From: Auriscalpium vulgare
Lineage: Eukaryota > Basidiomycota > Agaricomycetes > Russulales > Auriscalpiaceae
Direction of reading: 5' to 3'
DNA length: 64,000 bases
NCBI GenBank assembly: GCA_019915015.1
Contig: JAHBBC010000005.1
Location: 1-64,000 of the forward strand
The notes under the pieces are model-generated. The model saw nothing but the letters and a program-made list of their open reading frames with translations, made no database searches and had not been told where the DNA came from. How positions within the stretch are numbered: position 1 is the stretch's first letter; each line of letters opens with the position of its first letter. Both the position numbers and the translations under genes were made by a program. Below, one piece after another: positions 59,181 through 64,000 of this stretch.

Positions 59181-60959
59181 TCACAAGCTGAAGTACATGT
59201 CCTTCGCCTCTCGCTCGCCGTGCGTGCTGATCTGGCCGTCCGCATCCGTGTACGCGTCCGTGTCCGCGTCTACGTCGAGGCGCGCAAGACGCGTTGCTCG
59301 GTCGGACAGCTCGACGTCAACCTCGATCGTCTTGTGCACTGTCACTTGCACGTCCTGGTGTCGCGAGCGGTGCATGGGTCCCCCGCGGATCGGCGGCGTG
59401 CGCGAGGCGCCGGAGCTGTTGGTGGGCGTGAGCACGGGCGGGGGTGGGGCAAACGAGCGTCGTGAAACGTACGAAGAGGGCGAGATGTACTGGAAAAGAT
59501 CGCGGTAGACACGCGTTGCCACAATGACACTATGTATAATTCGTCAGTGGGGGCTAAATTAAGGGACTCTTGGAACGCACATGATAACCACTGCATTCGC
59601 CCAACGCCAGGCACACGTCAGTCACTGTCCAGACCTCGACACGACACTACTTACGATGTGGGACTTGAAACATCTGGCGGTAGCAGATAGATGAGCATGC
59701 GAGCGGATGCCGCGCAGAAGCTAGCGCAACTCACCAGATTCCACCCCTCTGTTCACCACCGTAACATACGTCCCGTCAGCTCCTATCGCCCATAAGACCC
59801 TCAGATTGACAGCACGCACCGCTGATGTTCATAAAGGACAGCACTACCGGGGGTATCTCCGAGAACGACGCAATGAGGATCCAGCACAGGCCCTGCACAC
59901 AGCGCGCAGGAAGTCTCAGCCCACGTTCGGAAGCCTGTCCGATTGCACGCAGACGCACCTGGATGTAGAGTATACGCCAGAGGCCGGTTGCGTTACGCTT
60001 GTTCAAGACACCGAGTAGCATCGTCAGTAGTAGTGTGACGTCTGAGAGGAGGTTTGCCATGAGGCCGAAGCGGTAGCGGTGCGTGCCCGTTACGCTGCAT
60101 GCGCGTTCCTCCGGCAGCCATTGTGCGTTACCCTGCCGCACGCAAATACATACATTAGCACGCGCAGATAAATTGAGAATCGGGAGCGAAAGCAAGCGCA
60201 CCTGCTGCACGCCTATAGTGGTGAAAGAGTTCGAATCAGGTCTCAGTAAGCTAGGACGAAAGGGAGGGAAACCACTCACTGTATATCGCCATTCCGAAAT
60301 TCACGAGCCACACGCCTACCGTGGACACAATCACGTACCAGCTGCGCCCCCATATAGCCACCCTATTGCCCGTGACACATCGAGGTCAGCGAAGCGCGCG
60401 TGCGGAGCACGCGGGGACGCACCCTCGAAGCAGGATGAGAAGCGATGAGAACGCAATGGCGAACCACGAGAAGACCTGTGTGCGGTAAGTATAGGCGTTG
60501 ACGGAAAGGGCAAGGGAAATCTTGGCGTACGAGGAGGAAGCGCAGCCATAGCTAGAAGACGACGGCGCGGTGAGCAGGTGAACGTGATGGGGTGGGAAGG
60601 CCCAGCGTACCTCGCAGTTGAACGAACTACTCATAGGGCTGAACCCAACGAAGGCGGTGATGATGCCGCCAAGTGCCAATGTGCGACAAAGAATGTAGAC
60701 CTGTCGACGCGCGTTTCGGCTCAGCGCCCATCGCGCATGACGCCAACAAAAATGCATCGACGCACGCCAAAGGACCATCGCCACGGCCGCTGCCCAGTGT
60801 ACACCTCCCACTCGAAGTCGAGGGTGGTCGCCCACTCCCAGCTATCACTCGTGTAAGTTTGTGAGCCTTGCGTTCACACGAGGCTGCAACTCACAGGTAT
60901 ATTCCGCCAAAGACATGGAGGAGCTTGACAGTGACGACTGCCGAGGAATCAGTGCTCAT
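59181..60959 (-). CDS. Multi-pass membrane protein, paralogue of 24224-26097
   Basis: Start MSTDSSAVVTVKLLHVFGGI at 60959. An intron (GTGAGT...CACGAG, about 60896-60849) joins to DSWEWATTLDFEWEVYTGQR-PWRWS, the same signature as WDLVTTLDFEW...RPFRW in the gene at 24224. Hydrophobic exons follow: VYILCRTLALGGIITAFVGF, VFSWFAIAFSSLLILLR, VAIWGRSWYVIVSTVGVWLV, NLLSDVTLLLTMLLGVLNKR, GLCWILIASFSEIPPVVLSF, and VIVATRVYRDLFQY before a soluble acidic tail ending at 59181. About seven membrane passes. The intron after FNCE (about 60610) is clear, but the exon between it and VFSWFAIAF is uncertain. Function unknown; such proteins are numerous in mushrooms. Confidence 0.62.
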
Positions 60960-63900
60960 GAGGGACAGGGTATGGTGCAGCCAGGTCGATCAAGACGGAG
61001 CACGAACCTAATGAAGAGTCCGTGGGGGAGACGCTCGTCATTTCAGCGGAGGAGACAGATGGACCGAAGGAAGCGCAACACGGCACAGCGCTCGAAACAC
61101 AGCCGGAGGAATCAGCGGTCAGCAAAGATGCGAGTGCTTGCGCCGGACGGCGCGTAGCGAGGTGGCCGTGGTGGGCGTGCGGAGGAAAGAAGGGTGGTGG
61201 GGCGGGCTGGAACGAAGGCGAGGAAGGGTTTTACATTGACGCTTGTGCGCGAGCCCCATAAGTCAATTACAGGACTCATGCCGCTCCGCCCGGCGGGCAG
61301 AGTTGGCGTGCCCGGATCAAGCGTGCGCATGCTCGCATCAGGCCCTGGCAGTGCGCCGCCGTACTCTCTATGATCTGTCAAAGTCAGCTACGGAGACTAC
61401 GTACTCTGCGACTCGGAGTCGTTGCGAAAGCCCTGCCGAGAGAGGCAGGAAGCGCGTTACGAAAGGAAGCGCAGCAGAGTGATGGATGGACGGACGCTAA
61501 AAAAACTTCTTCCAACCTGTGGAAGGGCTTCGCGGGGCACAAGGACAACGACTCGCCTATATGGGGAGGGCCCGAGGCGATATCGATGATTGCGCGAGCA
61601 GATGCCAGTGCTGCCGGCAGCTTCCCAGCAGGATGGGGTCGGTGTGACAGCAGAAGAGATGCGCTTGACGGTGGGCGACGTGCGCAGAAAGTGCCTTGGG
61701 AGCCAGTACAGGCCAGTGCGAGAGGCGGTCGCAACGGTCACATCGAGTAGTCGGACGATACACGTGCCCGCCGCCACCGGCGCTTGGGCGCTGAGCCTGT
61801 TGTCTTCCGACCTTCATCTCACTCGTCTGTGCGACGCGTCGTTGGTTGGCACGCCGCAGCCGAGAATGTCTATGCCACTGACTGTTCAGTTAGTTGTTCG
61901 ACAAGCCTTCCAGGTTCCATCATTCCGTGGCAGGACACCAGCGGCGCAGCGCGGGCCGCAGCGCAGCTCTCATGTTCGGCGGGCGAGGGATAAGTAACCA
62001 CCGTTGCCGCACGCCACGCGTTGCTTCACTGTGACCAAGTCCCCAAGGCATACCCTCCCACCGACCGTCATCAAGCCGTTTACGGGCACTCGTGTGCCGC
62101 CCTGTCCTTGCGGACGCCCACAGAAGGCGCCTCGTCCTCCAGCCAAGTTTCCAACGCGACATGCCTTGGTGGTCGAGGCTTTAATCTTCCACTGCGGCGC
62201 TCGCAGACTGCGCCACACCTATGTGTCTGGTCATTCTCGATAATCCAGTGCCTTGCCTCCATTCCTCGTCGTGTCATAAGGCGCGAATCCACTTCTGGAA
62301 CCTACGACATACGACTCACGATTCAAGTTTCGTCCCGACACAGCTGGGCCGAGGCCGCCTCGCCTCCCCGCCGATGCCTTTGTCCTCGGATCACAATCCA
62401 ACCTTCTCCTTGGTCCCAGACAGGATAGCTCTCTTCGCGCCTCCTCTGGGGCGCCTCCTCTGGCCCTCAATATACCTTTTGTGCCCGCCTTGGCAAGAAC
62501 CCCTTCCATTCCTCTGGACGCCGACGTGCTACGATCCGCCCACGGCTCGTCTTCCACACTGGCTGACATGCATGTAAATAATCTCTCCGGCGCAGCTGGA
62601 ACGCCTCGGTCGTCCGGCCTGCCACTGTGCTTCCATCCACATCCCAATCACGCGCCGTTTATGCCCAGGCCTAGCCTCCGATGCCAGCCTTGCGTGGGCG
62701 ACGGGTAGTTTCGACCGCAAACCCCTGACCCCTCGTCCCGTTACAAGGGTCAGTACGCAAACGTAGGCGACCGGCCGCCGTCCTAGGAACGCGTTACGTT
62801 TGGGCGCGGAGCCAGACCTAGCCAGTCCGTGTCTCGGGGTTATCTCAGGAGGCCGCCTGCCGACTCGGACTTTGTGCGTATGCTTGAAGCTTGCACGCGA
62901 GGTTGTTGACCGTTCAACGAATGGCGATCCATGCACTTCCATGCAGGACGTTTGACAGAATCTATCATCCCTCGTAATCAAATCTTCCTTTGTGGCGCGA
63001 TGCTTTGCGTTCCAGAAACTCGCTGCGCAATATCCCGCGTCAAATTTCCGGCTAAATATGGTTTTACCGTCGTGGCACAAATCTAAGGCCAAATTCCGCT
63101 CCGTTCCTGGCACGATATTGTGCGTGCAACTTCTTCAAGTTCTCCGCAATGTACATGTACGACGCCTACGCCCATCGGACTTTCAAACCAACTCAACGCC
63201 TTTTGAAGGCTGAGGCTGTACATGGTATGAAGGTCACAACGCAAAATTTGTAAAGACAAATTTCTTTGTGAGAACGACCCTTCTGTAGTCGTTACATCTC
63301 AATTCCCGGTCCACGACGCGGCTGCCGCGTGCAGACACTCATACACGACCCTTCAAGCTAATTTCAAAACCTAATCATGTCGCCACGTTGTGTATCTCTC
63401 GCACCCGTGCCTTGGCGACGCCTAGGACAGGCACAAGGACTTTGGCCGGCGCTTGTTCGCTGCGGACTACTATGCCTCACGCATAGGGAAAACCAAGGGA
63501 AAATACTCATTGGCGCAGAGCATCCAGCTTGTTCTGCCGTCGCTTGTGCTTGCAGTTCTTTGATGGCGGAGGCAACATGTGCCGCCACGAAGCTCCTGGT
63601 CGGGCTCAGCTCAACGCTACCTTCTCGAAGGACAATCCTCGATCCTTGTATGCTTCTTTCGATCACGGCATATCAAATGAAGAGCGAGAAAGAAAGACGT
63701 TGCGACATGATTCCGCAGAACGCGACTCTCACTAGATGCACACGATGGACTGTCTTTTATCCGTAAACTCATGCAGGATGGGGTTGCCAGGGCGCAGGCG
63801 CAGCAGCAGGTCATACTTTTTCGATCGACGATTCGGTCACATGGTGTCACCGGAAATTCGAAACAATATCCTTGGGAACGGTCGCGATGACTTCACATAG

Positions 63901-64000
63901 ATTGCAGCAAAGATCGCAGTTCACAACCTTTCACAACCAACAAGACGCGTGCGCCTGCCACAGACTACTTGGCCCGCAAGTGTTGCCGGGCACTCATTGT
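60960..64000. other. 3-kb terminal stretch without a supported gene
   Basis: Many 60-190-codon open frames overlap on both strands (for example 62529-63113 minus, 61590-61997 plus), but none shows motifs, splice structure or conserved-looking composition. A short Gln/Ala run near 63790 is the only local bias noticed. A gene may begin beyond the window edge. Confidence 0.4.

Noticed and set aside
1..64000. CRISPR array, operon or bacterial-type promoter
   Set aside because: The sequence is an intron-rich fungal genome; no regularly spaced repeat-spacer array is present.

Overview
The window reads as a basidiomycete (Agaricomycetes) nuclear contig. Almost every gene is broken by short (about 45-70 bp) GT-AG introns, and intergenic gaps are small. 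The gene set (two related P450s, an aryl-alcohol-oxidase-type GMC oxidoreductase, a UbiA prenyltransferase, a CRIB/PAK-like kinase, Mpe1, UTP10, RPA49, a BAG co-chaperone and two paralogous multi-pass membrane proteins) is typical of wood-decay mushrooms. Both tRNA genes carry introns. All CDS coordinates span introns, and exon joins were worked out by hand from splice sites and reading-frame continuity.

Layout. 1-3.0 kb: a complete P450. 3.0-8.7 kb: a gene-poor repeat island with a decayed trehalose-phosphorylase fragment, a 1.5 kb TCCGAC-rich tract, a duplicated hairpin module and an inverted pair of about 75-bp repeats. 8.8-20.2 kb: tRNA-Lys, a host gene of unknown function (here 'gene X'), then a large inverted pair of hAT-type DNA transposons. 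20.3-23.5 kb: an mpe1 homologue with two frame breaks and a 5'-truncated gene, bracketed by a 67-bp inverted repeat. 24.2-30.3 kb: membrane protein, BAG-domain protein with a heat-shock element, second P450. 30.65 kb: tRNA-Ala. 32.1-46.0 kb: PAK-like kinase converging on UTP10, which diverges from RPA49. 46-51 kb: LINE remnant and UbiA prenyltransferase. 53.3-61 kb: six-blade kelch protein, GMC oxidoreductase and the second membrane-protein paralogue. The last 3 kb hold no supported gene.

The most striking part is the transposon pair. The element encodes one polypeptide joining a Ulp1-like (C48) cysteine protease, with His, Asp, Gln and Cys all visible, to a BED-finger hAT transposase (DD residues, C-terminal dimerisation region). 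The left copy (10196-15513, minus strand) keeps both 19-bp terminal inverted repeats, but two 1-bp deletions break its frame. The right copy (15743-20181, plus strand) is nearly identical over 4.4 kb and keeps an open frame, but lacks its 5' end. In its place stand the 5' leader and first 63 codons of gene X, fused in frame. The outer 8-bp target-site duplications (GGGTCAGT at 15514 and ACTGACCC at 20182) show that one original insertion between gene X and mpe1 was later inverted and duplicated. The result looks like a split system: one copy has ends without a working protein, the other a protein without ends, and the protein carries a host-derived, lysine-rich N-terminus.

UTP10 and RPA49 (pre-rRNA processing and RNA polymerase I) share a 290-bp divergent promoter. 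The other genes are individual housekeeping or accessory functions without an evident shared pathway.
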